Notes: generated by a model not told the origin, from the sequence alone. Shown: positions 17,943 to 30,400, counted from the stretch's first letter. The stretch is DNA of 64,000 nucleotides from Bacteroidota bacterium (GCA_018267825.1 JAFDXR010000011.1:186001-250000), one strand, 5' to 3'. Program-made: numbers and translations.

Positions 17943-19363
17943 TAAAACTGAAAATAAATAAAGGCCTGGTTCTGTTTATAAAAAGCCAGGCAGGTTATGA
18001 TCATGATCAGGTATACACTCCAACGCAGCACAGGATGCAAACGGGGTGGCTGCACCCATGAAACCTGGCGATAGCGCATCCACTCTACCACAAACAAAAC
18101 AGCTATCAGTGGCAGGGTCATGGCCATGCCATGCTGCACCGGGTATGTGAAGAGTGAACGCGAAAAAATACCGTGTATATATTCAAAAGCCTGCTGGCTG
18201 CTGGATGATCTGAAAAAGATCCAGGTGAATGTAACCAGTCCGAATGTAAATGCCATCTGTACAAAACGAATCAACGGCGATGTGCTTTCTGCCGGCCTTT
18301 GTTTCAGCAGGTGAGTACGAAATACATGCGGCAAAATAAAAAGTCCGTTGAGTAGTCCCCAGATAATAAAGGTCCAGTTGGCCCCGTGCCAGAAACCACT
18401 GAGGGTAAAAACAAGCAATGTGTTTACAGTCGTGCGGAACAATGAACCACGACTGCCACCCAGCGGAATATATACATAGTCGCGGAACCAGGAGGTGAGT
18501 GAAATATGCCAGTGACGCCAGAAGGAAGCCACGCTTGTACAAAAATAGGGATAGGAGAAATTGGTCATGAGTGAAAACCCGAAGAGCCGTGCCGTGCCGA
18601 TCGCGATGCTTGAATAGCCTGAAAAATCGCAATAAATCTGCACGGCGAAATAGACCGCTCCTAATACCAGCGTACTTCCAGGCAAATGTGCGTAATTACC
18701 GAAAATCTGATCGACATAGGTAGCCAGTGTATCGGCGATAACGACCTTTTTGAAGAGGCCCCAGAGAATCTGTCGCATGCCGGCAACAGCCAACTGAAAA
18801 TCAAAGCGACGTTCTGCGTAAAACTGCGGCAACAGATGAAATGCCCGCTCGATAGGCCCGGCTACCAGCTGCGGAAAGAAACTGATGAAGGCTGCAAATG
18901 AAATGAAATCGCGGGTCGGTTCCATTTTGCGTTTATACACATCGATGGTGTAACTCAACGACTGAAAGGTATAAAAGCTGATTCCTACCGGCAGAACCAC
19001 TTTCAGCGTACCCGCATGCAGGTGATACCCCAGTCTGGAAAAAGCCAGGATGAAATTATCGACAAAGAAATTGTAATATTTGAAAAAGCCCAGAAAGCCG
19101 AGGTTAATGATGATGCTGAGCATAAAAATGAGTTTGCGCCGGCGCGCATTCTGCTCACTGCCCAGCCAGCGGCCCACCGTATAATCGAGCGTAGTGCTGA
19201 ATGCGATCAGGAACAGAAAACGCCAGTCCCACCAGCCGTAAAAAACATAACCGGCTACAAGCAGAAAGATATTCTGAACTCTGACGGATTTATGGAACAC
19301 AAACCAATAGAGCAGAAAAACAAGGGGCAGGAATATGGCAAACTCGAACGAATTGAACAGCAT
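17942..19363 (-). CDS. MBOAT-family O-acyltransferase (AlgI/DltB-like)
   Basis: The 473-residue polytopic protein begins MLFNSFEFAIFLPLVFLLYWF, the standard AlgI-type start. It contains LPVGISFYTFQSLSYTIDVY, FPQLVAGPIER, the FCDFSGYSSIAIG-like stretch (YCDFSGYSS) and SFWRHWHISLTSWFRDYVYIPLGG, then LSGFWHGANWTFIIWG, which holds the invariant MBOAT histidine. It moves acyl groups (usually acetyl) across the inner membrane to decorate the exopolysaccharide, with the SGNH-like protein encoded immediately downstream as likely periplasmic partner. All core motifs are intact. Confidence 0.95.
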   Translation of the reverse strand: MLFNSFEFAIFLPLVFLLYWFVFHKSVRVQNIFLLVAGYVFYGWWDWRFLFLIAFSTTLDYTVGRWLGSEQNARRRKLIFMLSIIINLGFLGFFKYYNFFVDNFILAFSRLGYHLHAGTLKVVLPVGISFYTFQSLSYTIDVYKRKMEPTRDFISFAAFISFFPQLVAGPIERAFHLLPQFYAERRFDFQLAVAGMRQILWGLFKKVVIADTLATYVDQIFGNYAHLPGSTLVLGAVYFAVQIYCDFSGYSSIAIGTARLFGFSLMTNFSYPYFCTSVASFWRHWHISLTSWFRDYVYIPLGGSRGSLFRTTVNTLLVFTLSGFWHGANWTFIIWGLLNGLFILPHVFRTHLLKQRPAESTSPLIRFVQMAFTFGLVTFTWIFFRSSSSQQAFEYIHGIFSRSLFTYPVQHGMAMTLPLIAVLFVVEWMRYRQVSWVQPPRLHPVLRWSVYLIMIITCLAFYKQNQAFIYFQF

Positions 19364-19368
19364 CTTGC

Positions 19369-20148
19369 TCAGGGTTTATGTCGGCACACATAGCATGCAT
19401 TCCAGGTATGTTCGGAAAGAGGCGCTTTATTCAGCCATTCTTCGGCATGAATCATATCCATGCCGTTTTCATCGAGCAGGCTTTTCAGTTCCTCGGTGAA
19501 AAGGTAGCGCATGGCATGCACTTCATGAAGTTTTGTATGTGCGTTTGTTTTCTTATTCTGTATATCAATATCAAAATGTACATCTACCACATGGCGATCC
19601 GGAAACAGTTCAGGCACAGAGGTACGTTTCACGGCAATCGTTTCGTTCTCGAATGTTTTGGTGCGTGACACCGGTTTGTCGTGCAGCACGGCCGGTCCAT
19701 GCCAGCAGTCGAAAATAAACACGCCCCCGCGTGTGAGGTGAGTGGCTGCGGTTTTAATGGCCATTTCGAGATCGGCTGTGGTTGTCATGTAGCTCATCAC
19801 ATGAAACAATGAAATAACCGCATCGAACCGGTTGGCTGTTTTATAGTTGCGGATGTCCCCTTCCATAAACGACAAACGTTCAGCTGTTTCGAGGTTCATT
19901 TCGCTGCGGCGTTCCAGGGCCATACGCAACATGGTGTCGCTCTGATCGATGCCATGTACGGTATACCCGCGCGACGCCAGCTTCCCGGCATGAATGCCTG
20001 TACCGCAACCAAGTTCCAGAATGGTTTTTGCTGAGGGATGAAATGCCTTCAGAAGGTTATGTATATAAGCGGTTTCCGCTTCATAGTTTTTATCCCTGTA
20101 AAGCAAATCGTAATACTGACTGTATGCTTCAAATACCCTGGCATCCAT
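19369..20148 (-). CDS. Class I SAM-dependent methyltransferase
   Basis: The 259-residue protein starts MDARVFEAYSQYYDLLYRD, with motif I TILELGCGTGIHAGKLA, VHGIDQSDTMLRMA, FMEGDIRNY, FDAVISLFHVMSYM and LTRGGVFIFDCWHG. The YDLLYRDKNY entry and FDCWHG ending are characteristic of a methyltransferase_25-like family seen in polysaccharide loci. It is probably a sugar O- or N-methylase. It is placed 5 bases before the MBOAT gene and 12 bases after the flippase. The acceptor cannot be told. Confidence 0.87.
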   Translation of the reverse strand: MDARVFEAYSQYYDLLYRDKNYEAETAYIHNLLKAFHPSAKTILELGCGTGIHAGKLASRGYTVHGIDQSDTMLRMALERRSEMNLETAERLSFMEGDIRNYKTANRFDAVISLFHVMSYMTTTADLEMAIKTAATHLTRGGVFIFDCWHGPAVLHDKPVSRTKTFENETIAVKRTSVPELFPDRHVVDVHFDIDIQNKKTNAHTKLHEVHAMRYLFTEELKSLLDENGMDMIHAEEWLNKAPLSEHTWNACYVCRHKP

Positions 20149-20160
20149 AATGGTTGTTTT

Positions 20161-21549
20161 TTATTTGTTCCAGATTCCTCCGGCTTTATTGTGTATGATT
20201 TTGTAATACTGGATTGGAATCACGATAATATCAGGCACCAGTGAAATGCAGGATGCGAGTATAATGCCGGTTACGCCCATGTGGCAATACTTTGCCAGGA
20301 TGATGCATAGCGGAATATTGACAATGGCCGTAATGATTGTCAGGTAAAATGCCACCCGCATCTTGCCGACACCATTGATGAAATTTCCGAAAATCTGGTT
20401 CCATGAGGATAACAGTACATAGAGCCCCATGCTGGCGCTTAGTGCAAGTGGAATCTGAATATCTTTACCCACCCATATTCTGTAAACGAACCCGGCCAGA
20501 AAAATCATGGGGATTACTGCCAGAAAAACAAGTACCCAGATCTTCATCATCTTGGTGGTAATACGCCGGATCCAGGCCATGTCGTGCTGTGCGTAGGCTT
20601 CGGTATATGCACTCCAGAGCGGTGTGGAAATAATGGAAAAAGCGACGGTAACCGGCGTGAAATATTTAAGCGCAATGTTATAAGGTGTTACTTCTTCGGC
20701 GCCATAAAGTCGTGAAATAATGAGGTTGTCGGTTGCCACAACGATCAGTGCTGTCGACTGAAACAGGAAGAACATCACACCCACATCCATCAATTTGCGG
20801 GCATAAGAGAAATTGACGTATTTCCAGGCAGGTGCATATTCTTTATAATAGACTCCGTAAAACCAGAAGCTCACCGCCAATGGTACTACAATATTAATAA
20901 TGCCAACTGCCAGTGCCAGGTAAAGCAGCGAGCCCATGGTCGTTTTGGTCAGTATATAAACAGCGGCCAGCGACAAAATACTGCACACGGTATTTATAGC
21001 ACCTGCTACCGCTGCACGCTGCACAGCCAGCAGCATAGAGCTCACCAGTTTTACCACCAGCTGCATACAAAACGAGCCGAAGATCACTGCCATTACTTTA
21101 CGCAATTCATCTTTCTTTTCGGCAGGCACATTTAAAATAGACGACCAGTCGAGAAACATATTCACTGCCAGGAAAGCGATACAGGCCAGGGTCATAATCG
21201 CACCCAGCATGGCATAGGATGTACTCAGGTAGACACGGGCCGACTGCTTATCGCCTCCGGCAACAGCCTCGGCAAATTTATTGCGCAGGCCATTGCCCAG
21301 GCCGACATCGAGCAGGCCAAACCAGCTAACAATACTGTAGAGTGTAAGCCAGATACCATAATTAACAGGACTCAGGTAATTGATCGTGAGAGGAACGAGT
21401 ACAAAGCTCGTGAGCACACTTACACCCTTGATGCAGGCCAGGGCCAGTATGTTTTTCTTTGCCCGGATACTCCGGCTGTGACCCCTGGTGAAAAAACCTT
21501 TCAGGTCCAGCTTTTTGTTTTTACCGGATAAACTCTCTCCCTCTAACAT
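20161..21549 (-). CDS. Wzx-type polysaccharide flippase
   Basis: The 462-residue membrane protein has about 12 hydrophobic segments and belongs to the polysaccharide biosynthesis/MATE-like superfamily (PF01943/PF13440). Features include NYGIWLTLYSIVSWFGLLD, LGNGLRNKFAEAVAGGD and TPLWSAYTEAYAQHDMAWI. A soluble N-terminal lead (KKLDLKGFFTRGHSRSIRAKKN) is shared with the linker region of the fusion protein at 14545-16995, showing that one arose from the other or from a common ancestor. Its task is moving lipid-linked repeat units to the periplasmic leaflet. Having two flippases in one operon is unusual and may mean two different lipid-linked products. Confidence 0.9.
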   Translation of the reverse strand: MLEGESLSGKNKKLDLKGFFTRGHSRSIRAKKNILALACIKGVSVLTSFVLVPLTINYLSPVNYGIWLTLYSIVSWFGLLDVGLGNGLRNKFAEAVAGGDKQSARVYLSTSYAMLGAIMTLACIAFLAVNMFLDWSSILNVPAEKKDELRKVMAVIFGSFCMQLVVKLVSSMLLAVQRAAVAGAINTVCSILSLAAVYILTKTTMGSLLYLALAVGIINIVVPLAVSFWFYGVYYKEYAPAWKYVNFSYARKLMDVGVMFFLFQSTALIVVATDNLIISRLYGAEEVTPYNIALKYFTPVTVAFSIISTPLWSAYTEAYAQHDMAWIRRITTKMMKIWVLVFLAVIPMIFLAGFVYRIWVGKDIQIPLALSASMGLYVLLSSWNQIFGNFINGVGKMRVAFYLTIITAIVNIPLCIILAKYCHMGVTGIILASCISLVPDIIVIPIQYYKIIHNKAGGIWNK

Positions 21550-21568
21550 AGGTTAAAAATAGGGCAAA

Positions 21569-23977
21569 TTATTTCTTACCGAAAAACCGCCCCAATACGG
21601 TCTTTCGGGATTCATGCTGTTCGTCGCCGTATCCATAACCATATCCGTAACCATAGCCATAATCGTAGCCATAGCCGCTGCTGCTCCGGGATGCTTTCAC
21701 GGCATTAAAAATAATTCCAATGTTTTTGATCTTGCCTTCTTTATACAGTTTATTGATAAACTGTATATGCTGCTTGCGCGTGACGTTCTGACGTACCACA
21801 TAAATATTGACATCCGAATATTTGGTAAGTACAATGCCATCGGCCACAAGGCCCACAGGCGGTGTATCTACAATCACATAATCATAATGCTCGCGGAGGT
21901 AATCAAACAGTTTATCCATTTTATCCTTGAGCAGCAGTTCCGAAGGATTCGGCGGAATCGGTCCTGATAATATGATATCGAGATGCGGAATACTCGAATG
22001 TTGAATCACTTCGTCCCAGGTGGCATTCCCCGCCAGGTAATTGCTCATCCCGAGGTCGGCCTGGAGGCCCAGGTTATCCGGGATTTTCGGCTTGCGTAAA
22101 TCAAGACACACCAGTACTGTTTTCTTTTCCGATAAGGCAAAAATACCAGCCAGGTTATAGGAGCAGAACGTTTTTCCTTCGGTACTGATGGATGATGTAA
22201 TGAGAATAACGTTTTGTTTTTTGGCTTCCTGTTCGCTCAGAAAATACTTGATGTTCGTTCGTATCGAGCGGAATGACTCCAGGATCACATTCTTCGGTTT
22301 CTTTTCAGAGAAGAGGCTGGCGTTATCTTCATTCACCCCGATGATGCCAAGCACCGGAATTTTGGTATTGGCTTCGAGCACATCTTTCCCGCTGATCTTA
22401 TCGTTGAGCATGTTTCGCAGGAAAATGAGAAGCGCCGGAACCAGGAGACCAAGCACAATGGCGATGGCATACGTTTTACTTTTTACCGGCTTAAACGGAT
22501 TGTAAGAAGGTGTAGCAGGATCGATGATCCAGTTGTCGGATACCGTAGAAGCCAGCAGAATGGCTGTTTCGGAGCGTTTCTGAAGCAGGTAGAGGTACAA
22601 GCCTTCTTTTACCGAGAACTGACGCTTAATACCAATGAGTTCAATTTCATTTTTAGGCATGGCGCTCGCTTTGCCTTCGATTTTATGAAGCTGATCGGCT
22701 GTTTCTTTCTGCGATACTTTATAGCCCTGTTTAATGCTGGCCAGGTTCTCAAGGATATCCTTCTTTGTTTTTTCGATCTGCAGACTGATCTCGTTCAGCA
22801 CAGGGCTTTTGGCTGTCGACTCACGCTGGCGTTTCTCACGGTCATTTTCAAGCTCACTGAGGCGTGTGATCAGTTTGAGCAACAGCGGATCATTGATCCC
22901 GAAGCTTGCCGGTGCCACATCATTGATGCGTTTATCTTCTTTGATGTAATTTTCGAGGTAGTCGATGAAGCTGATCTGAACCTGGTATTCCGAAATTTTT
23001 TCATCGTAATCTTTTACTTTATCCAGGAAAAGTTTCGACTCCATATCCATGTCTACAATGCCTTTGCTGGTTTTGAAATCGAGCATGGAGTTTTCGACGC
23101 TTTTCATTTCACCGGAAATCTGTTCGATCTGTGCATCAATAAATTTCAGTGAATTACTGGCCAGCTGATTCTTCTGTTCGATGCTGCTTTGAATGTACAC
23201 TTCGGTGAGTTTATTCAGAAAATCGGAACACTGTTCCGGAACGGCATCTACTACGGTGAGCTGAAGTATAGAGGATCCGGAAGCTACTACTTCTACAGAG
23301 GTATTGGCCAGGTAATAATTGACAATGTTTTCGAGAGGATTGAAAAAGATCTTGAAATTCTTCTTATCGTAAGAAGGGTCGTTGTAAAGCGCGTTGTCGA
23401 ATGACTCGCGTTTGTTGACCTTGAAAATGCCGAGGTCGTCTTTCACAGTTTCACCAAAACGGTAGGTGTTCACCACTTCTTTATCCTTGTTGAGTGTGTA
23501 GCTCAGTTCATAACTGTTCTGATCCAGGATGCGGATGCCAACGCCGGAGAAATAGGCAAAATCATACAGTGTGTCGGCGTTCACCACAAAAGGGCTTTGC
23601 TTATACAGTTCGGTTGATTTGATCTTTCCCTGCAGGATATAGGTTACCCCGAGTTCGAGCTGCTCCACCGCCTTGGAGATCAGCAGGCGCGAGTGCAGAA
23701 TCTGGATTTCGTTTTCGAGGTTTCCGTTTCGCTTGTAATCGTTCAGGTCTTTCAGCAGATTCTCGGCTGTATTTCCGCGGTTCTCATCTTTGATAATGAT
23801 CCGGCAGGACGCACGGTACATGGGTGTGGCGTACCAGTTGTAATAGCGGGCCAGTAACATGGCAATCACCAGGCTGATGGCAAAAAAGTACCAGTGCCTG
23901 ATGTATTTTAAAAGAAAACCCTTGATGTCAAAATTGCGTTCTTCGAGGTCAAAAGGTTTTTCCGTCCGCTCACTCAT
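21569..23977 (-). CDS. Wzc-like polysaccharide co-polymerase and BY-kinase
   Basis: The 802-residue inner-membrane protein has a Wzz domain (N-terminal helix HWYFFAISLVIAMLLA, periplasmic beta and coiled-coil part, second helix TYAIAIVLGLLVPALLIFL), then a cytoplasmic tyrosine autokinase domain with Walker A SSISTEGKT, Walker A' CLDLRKP and Walker B VIVDTPPVG. The C-terminus is a tyrosine cluster in which GY alternates (GYGYDYGYGYGYGYGYG), followed by a basic tail GRFFGKK. Autophosphorylation of such clusters controls chain length and export in Wzx/Wzy systems. It is the first gene of the operon, following a 468-bp spacer. No cognate phosphatase or outer-membrane export protein is present within the window. 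Confidence 0.95.
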   Translation of the reverse strand: MSERTEKPFDLEERNFDIKGFLLKYIRHWYFFAISLVIAMLLARYYNWYATPMYRASCRIIIKDENRGNTAENLLKDLNDYKRNGNLENEIQILHSRLLISKAVEQLELGVTYILQGKIKSTELYKQSPFVVNADTLYDFAYFSGVGIRILDQNSYELSYTLNKDKEVVNTYRFGETVKDDLGIFKVNKRESFDNALYNDPSYDKKNFKIFFNPLENIVNYYLANTSVEVVASGSSILQLTVVDAVPEQCSDFLNKLTEVYIQSSIEQKNQLASNSLKFIDAQIEQISGEMKSVENSMLDFKTSKGIVDMDMESKLFLDKVKDYDEKISEYQVQISFIDYLENYIKEDKRINDVAPASFGINDPLLLKLITRLSELENDREKRQRESTAKSPVLNEISLQIEKTKKDILENLASIKQGYKVSQKETADQLHKIEGKASAMPKNEIELIGIKRQFSVKEGLYLYLLQKRSETAILLASTVSDNWIIDPATPSYNPFKPVKSKTYAIAIVLGLLVPALLIFLRNMLNDKISGKDVLEANTKIPVLGIIGVNEDNASLFSEKKPKNVILESFRSIRTNIKYFLSEQEAKKQNVILITSSISTEGKTFCSYNLAGIFALSEKKTVLVCLDLRKPKIPDNLGLQADLGMSNYLAGNATWDEVIQHSSIPHLDIILSGPIPPNPSELLLKDKMDKLFDYLREHYDYVIVDTPPVGLVADGIVLTKYSDVNIYVVRQNVTRKQHIQFINKLYKEGKIKNIGIIFNAVKASRSSSGYGYDYGYGYGYGYGYGDEQHESRKTVLGRFFGKK

Positions 23978-24445
23978 ATCGGATTCTTGCTTAATTTGGA
24001 ATTCATGTAAAGATAATCCAAAAATGCCTATCCTATACCCCTGCAGCGGCTCTTTAGAGGGTCGCTTTATAACAATGTAATGTTAATATGTAACCCGTCG
24101 GCATACAGGTAAAGCTTTCTGGTCCGGTATTCCATTTTCACATTAAGAAATCGTTCACTCTTTCGCATGGAATGATGTGAAAAATACCTACTCCTGAAAA
24201 TGAGTATTTATACCTATACACATTTGAATTTTATGTTCTATGTTTACAAACGCAAGTTCCCGGGGTTATCTCCATTTAAATTGTTCTCCCGGCATTTGTT
24301 CCTTTATGCTCCATGCCCCCGCCTCAAAAGGTGCTTATGCCATGATGTGATCCCCGCGTATTGTCATTCAACCATCCGGTGCAAGCCTGGCACTGTACTA
24401 GAGTTAAATCTTCTGTGTGGGCAGACAGAAGTAAAAACAAAAACT
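23978..24445. promoter_or_regulatory. Divergent intergenic region between the polysaccharide operon and the giant subtilase gene
   Basis: This 468-bp stretch separates two divergently read units and must hold the promoters for both. An imperfect inverted repeat (AAATAC ... GTATTT, arms about 16 bases apart) lies at roughly 24181-24210. I could not identify a convincing TTTG-N19-TAnnTTTG Bacteroidota promoter on either strand by eye. An open frame extends the subtilase upstream to 24200, but the signal peptide argues against its being translated. Confidence 0.4.
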
Positions 24446-27400
24446 ATGAAAAAATTTCTAGCCACTCTCATGGCCCTGTGCTGTTATGCACTGGTCTATG
24501 CACAAACCGTCGATTCGCTGGCCATCGACGGACAGATCTTTGTGAAGATCCGAAATTCAAGCAGCCAGAGTTTTCCCGACTTTAATGGTAATGAAGCCAT
24601 ACTCACAAAAGACCTGCAGCGGCTTCACGCCATCTACCACCTGACAAAAATTTCAAAACCATTCAAGGCGTTGAAGTCCGAAAAGGTACAGAAAACCTAT
24701 CTTTTTGAATTTGAAAACAAAAAGGCTGTGCAGGCATTGATAACTGAACTTAAAGCACTCTCCTATGTGGAGTATGCCGAACAGGTACCAATAGCGCACC
24801 TGAGTTATGTTCCCAACGATCCCAATTCGAACATTGCCGGATTCGATAACCGAAACTGGCATTTCAAAAAGATAAATGCAGAATGTGGATGGGACTTTGC
24901 ACCGACCTATTCCGTGATTGTTGCTGTAATCGACAATGAGATTGACACCAACCATCCGGACCTGGCAGCCAATATCTGGCAGAATAATGATCCGGTAAAT
25001 GGTGTAGACGACGACAGCAACGGCTATATTGATGACCTGAATGGCTGGGATATGGCTGACAATGACAATAGTACAATAGCACCTGCCGCCTTTTCACATG
25101 GAAGTCACGTATCCGGGCTTGTGGGTGCCGTTACCAACAACAGCATTGGCATAGCCAGTATCGGCGGCATGAATCCGAATATCCGTATCATGCCGCTTAA
25201 AACCACTTACAATTCCTGGATCGGGCAACCTACAAGTTTATCAGGAACGGCCATTATTAACGCCATATATTATGCTGCCGACAACAATGCCAACATCATC
25301 AGTATGTCACTGGGCATGGGTTACAGCATGACTCTTGAAAATGCTATCGGCTATGCGGTGAACACTAAAAGCTGTCTTGTGGTTGCCGCAGCCGGCAATA
25401 GCAATACGACCTCCACAACATCGGCATTTCCTGCTGCATTTAACGATTCAGGCACTTATCCAACCCTGTATAACAAGGTGATTGCTGTAGGTGCAACCGA
25501 CGAACTGGATCATAAAGCTTCATTCTCCAATTATGGAAGCTGGGTCGATGTAATGGCCCCGGGCAATAACATATACAGTAGTGATAATACACAAATCACC
25601 AATCCGTCCGGCGGAAATTATTCCTACAAAAGCGGTACATCTATGGCCACACCACAGGTAAGTAGTTTATGTGCCCTGCTCTATGGTCTCGATAATACGC
25701 TTTCAGCCAGTGCCATTGAGAATATTGTTAAAACGACTGCCCGCGATATTTATCCGGTGAATCCTTCCTACACCGGACAACTTGGCACCGGAATCATTGA
25801 TGTATGTGCGGCAGCATTATACGCCAGCAACACATACTCGATCAACTTTTCGGCTGATATGGTAAATGCCTGTCCGGGCAGCACGATCGCATTGAGTGCT
25901 TTCGCCGGACCCGGGATCACTGTTACCAACTGGCAGTGGAACTTCAGCAGTGCCGTGACTTATGTGAGTGGAAATCAGAACACACAAAATATAAGCATTA
26001 CAGTAGGTTCTCCAACGGTGCTGTCGGCAACCCTCACTGCCACAACAACTGTTGGAACGGCCACACTTGTAAAACCAAACTACATTAACATAAACAGCCC
26101 TACTGCCACCATGCAGGCAGCAGCCAGCGGCAGCCTGTGCAATGGTTCCCCACAGGAGTTCCTTCTTGACTTTGATGGTGGTGCACCGCCATTTACCTAT
26201 ACCATCACAAACGGTTATACTACTTCTACCTATACCTCCGTCACATCAACCGACGTGTATTACTTTGTGGCAGATCCAAACTATGTCAGTTATACCATGA
26301 CGGCTATGTCGGATGCAGCGGGCTGTATTACCAATAATCCGGCCGGCCAGAGTGTTACAATTATCGACTGCTGTCAGAATCTTGTTGTGAATGGTGACTT
26401 CGAACAGGGCAACGTGGGAATTACCAGTGGAAATTATTATTCCTGCAATGCCGGCAATACTGCTCCCGGATGGTATACAGTTACCGATTATCCAACAACC
26501 TCTTCCAATATCTGCTCTGAATTTCCGGGTTGGGTTTATGCTGCCAATAATAATCAATCGCATCTTCACAAACATATTTCCATGGCGTATGACGGCCCGT
26601 GTGATACCGGCCCCGGAATAGCCTTCAATGCGGGTATCGGGACGCCCACCTCCAATTCCGGTTATGTACATACGATCTGGTCGCAGACTATTACAGGAAT
26701 TAATGCCGGCGAAAATTACAACATTGATTTCTTTGTCTGGAGTTACGAAAACTATTACTCCGGAATGAAATTACAGTTCGATGTGCTCGACAACTCAAGC
26801 GGCACACTTCTTAGTTCCGGAACAATCGACCAGCCGTCATTTGTAGGATGGAAGCAGTACAGTTATCTATGGAACAATGCGTCCTACACCGGTAATGTGA
26901 CTTTAAAACTCAGTCAGATCAAAGCTTTCGATTATGTATTCTTTGATATAGCAGTTGATGACATTTCCATGCGCCGTAATAATGCCTCTAACGGAGCTGC
27001 GTATGCCGGGCAGGATTATACAATTTGTGCAGGCAACACTTTCTCCCTCAGTGGTTCCGGAGGCCCATCCTATACATGGTCTCCGTCAGCAAGCCTGAGT
27101 GCCAGTAATATTGCACAGCCTGTGGCATCACCAACGGTTACAACCATCTATACACTCACTGTTAACAATGCCGGCTGCGGAACAAGTACCGACCAGGTAA
27201 CTGTTACGGTTAATCCGGTTCCGACCCTCACTGTATTATCGACCTCAACGGTGATCTGCGCCGCGCAAACTGCATCACTCTATGTTTATGGCGCCAGTTC
27301 CTACAGCTGGACACCTTCGGCAGGACTCAGCAGTACCACTGCCTATTCGGTAGCGGCTTCACCAAGTGTAACGACTACTTATTCCGTTACAGGCATCAAC

Positions 27401-30400
27401 AGTTACGGCTGTCAGAGTACATCCGTTATTACGGTTAGTGTGGTACCCGCTCCTACAGTCGCGGTAACACCGAGTTCGACCACCATCTGCAACGGCACCG
27501 GCACAACACTATATGCAAGTGGCGCAAGTTCTTATGTATGGGTTCCCGGATACTATGGTGGCTCCTCCCTGTATGTGAATCCGGGAAGTACTACCATATA
27601 CACTGTTACAGGAAGCAACGGCGTGTGCAGCTCCAGTGTAACTGCCACTGTGAATGTGGGGGCCACACCGGTGCTCACTGTCACACCAACCAACACGGCA
27701 GTGTGTTTCAAGCAATCGCTGACCCTTACTGCTGCAGGCGCCAGTACGTATAGCTGGACACCTTCTATTGATCTCAACGCATCGACGGGCGCTGTCGTCA
27801 GCTGTACGCCGGGTGCCACAACGATTTATACGGTTACCGGAACAAGTGCTGCGGGTTGTACAGCCACGGCTACACTCACAGTAACTGTCAACCCGCTTCC
27901 AAGTCTTACCGTTACACCAAGCTTCACGGCTATCTGTTCGGGGCAATCGACACCGTTGAATGCATCCGGAGCAAGTACCTACAGCTGGTCGCCACCCGAC
28001 GGTCTCAGTGCCACATCCGGAGCCTCGGTATCGGCATCACCAACCGTTACCACTATTTATACTGTTACAGGAACCAGTGCAGCAGGTTGCACAAGCCAGG
28101 CAGTGGTCACGGTCAGCGTCAACACCATGCCAACCGTAACGGTCTCTCCGTCTATTGTAAAAATCTGCGCCGGACAATCGGCCACACTCACGGCATGCTG
28201 TGCCACATCCTATTCATGGGCGCCGGGTTCGAGCCTGAGTACCACTACAGGATCTGTGGTTGTAGCCACACCAAGCGTTACTACCAATTACACGGTCACT
28301 GCCAGCAATGGCGCCTGTACCGTCCAGGCCGTAAGAGCAGTATCTGTAGCACCGTTACCATCGCTTACCGTTACTCCGACAAGCACAACAATCTGTAGCG
28401 GTCAGTCAACCACCCTAACTGTTTCCGGAGCTGCCACGTATTCCTGGTCGCCGGGCAGCGGGCTAAGCAGCACTACCAATTCGGTGGTCACTGCCTCGCC
28501 ATCCGTCACCACTGTTTACACGGCCACAGGAACTACAGGAGGCTGTTCGTCGCAGATCAGTACAACGGTTACCGTATTGCCGCTTCCGACATTAACCGTC
28601 GTTGCCAGTCCTACTGCTATTTGCTCCGGGCAAACATCAACACTCACCGCAAGTGGTGCAAGTACTTATTCATGGGGTCCGGGAACAAGTCTGTATTCAA
28701 CTACGGGCTCATCTGTTGTGGCCGGCCCTACAAGCACCACTGTGTATACGGTAACCGGCACAGGCGCTAATGGATGCAGTTCAACTGCAAATGTTACAGT
28801 CACTGTGTTTGCATTGCCTTCGCTTACGATCACGCCAAGTGCAACTGCTATCTGCAGCGGGCAATCTGCCACGTTAACAGCCGCTGGTGCCTTCACCTAC
28901 TCCTGGTCTCCGGGTACGGGACTTAATGCAACCACCGGAAGCTCGGTCATCTCTACACCATCTGCAACGATTATATATACTGTAACAGGTACCAGTTCAC
29001 GAGGCTGTTCCTCGCAGCTTACCTGCACCGTGACAGTTAATCCATTACCAACAGTGACGGTTTCGCCGACAACGGCAACTGTGTGTTCCGGCCAGTCGAC
29101 CACGCTCACAGCCGGCGGGGCCAGTACTTATTCATGGGCCCCTGGTACCGGACTCAATACCACCACCGGCAGTTCGGTTATTGCCACACCGGGCAGTACA
29201 ACCATATATACTGTTACAGGCACCAGTGCCGCAGGCTGTACAGGTAAAGCCACAGCAACATTAACCGTAAAACCTACGCCAACCGTTGGTGTAAATCCCA
29301 GTGTACTCAATTACTGTATTGGAAATCCGGTGACACTCACCGCTTCAGGTGCAACAACGTATGCCTGGTTGCCAACAACATACCTGAGCCCTACAACGGG
29401 GTCGGTTGTTGTTGCATCGCCAACCACATCTACTATTTATACGGTTACCGGCACTACCAATGGCTGTTCGGGTACGGCCACGGTATCGGTTATTACAAGC
29501 ACCAATACCTGTACATCAAGCACCGCCCAGGTAACCTCTCCTACATCGTATGCAGGTTCCACAAACCTTGGGTTCAGCAGTCCGGCAAGTATCAGCATCA
29601 TGGCCGACATTACATTTACAGCCGGTGTCAGCACCATTGTGTGTAATGATGTACGGATCGCTCCAGGCGTGCAAATCACGGTGAAGAACGGAGCCACCCT
29701 GCGCATCTCTGCATCGTGGTTACACAGTTGTGCAACCTGCAGCGGCGGTATGTGGGATGGTATTTATGCGGAGAACGGCGCCACACTCACCATTTCCGGC
29801 AACTCTTTTATTGAAGATGCATCTGCAGCCGTATCCACACAATTTTACAGCAGCGGCACGTTGGTGCCCGATATTGAAATCACGGCTACTGTATTCAATA
29901 AAAACACAACGGCCATTAAACTTGACCTGAACAATCCGAATAATGTGCAGGCACTTGGCACACCAAACATTGTAGACAACAGTGTTTTCACCTGCCGTAA
30001 CCTGAGTTCATTATCTACACCGATTCCGAGCTCTACCAATTTCAATGCCGTGAAAGCCGCCCTGTATACCAATTCGGGCACCTATGCCACAACTACAACC
30101 AATAGTGGTGTCCGCTCCATACATGGTATGGCACTGACCGGAGCCGGTACAAATACATATCCTTACAAGATCGGGGAGGCAGCCAGCACGACGACAGCCG
30201 GTGTAGGTACAATCAATATTTTTGACTACCTCGATTACGGCGTTCTGGCACAAAACAGTGTATTCGACATTAAGAATAACCTGTTCCAGAATCTGAAAGG
30301 AAACTGCCTGAGTACCCCTATCGGCGTGGGTATTTATGAAGCCACCACGAGCAGTACCTATTCAGTGGTGATTGGCGGTACAGGTGCCAATGAGGGCAAT

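Noticed and set aside
24200-24445. N-terminal extension of the giant protease
   Set aside because: The ATG at 24446 begins a normal signal peptide; the extension would bury it and has no export features.
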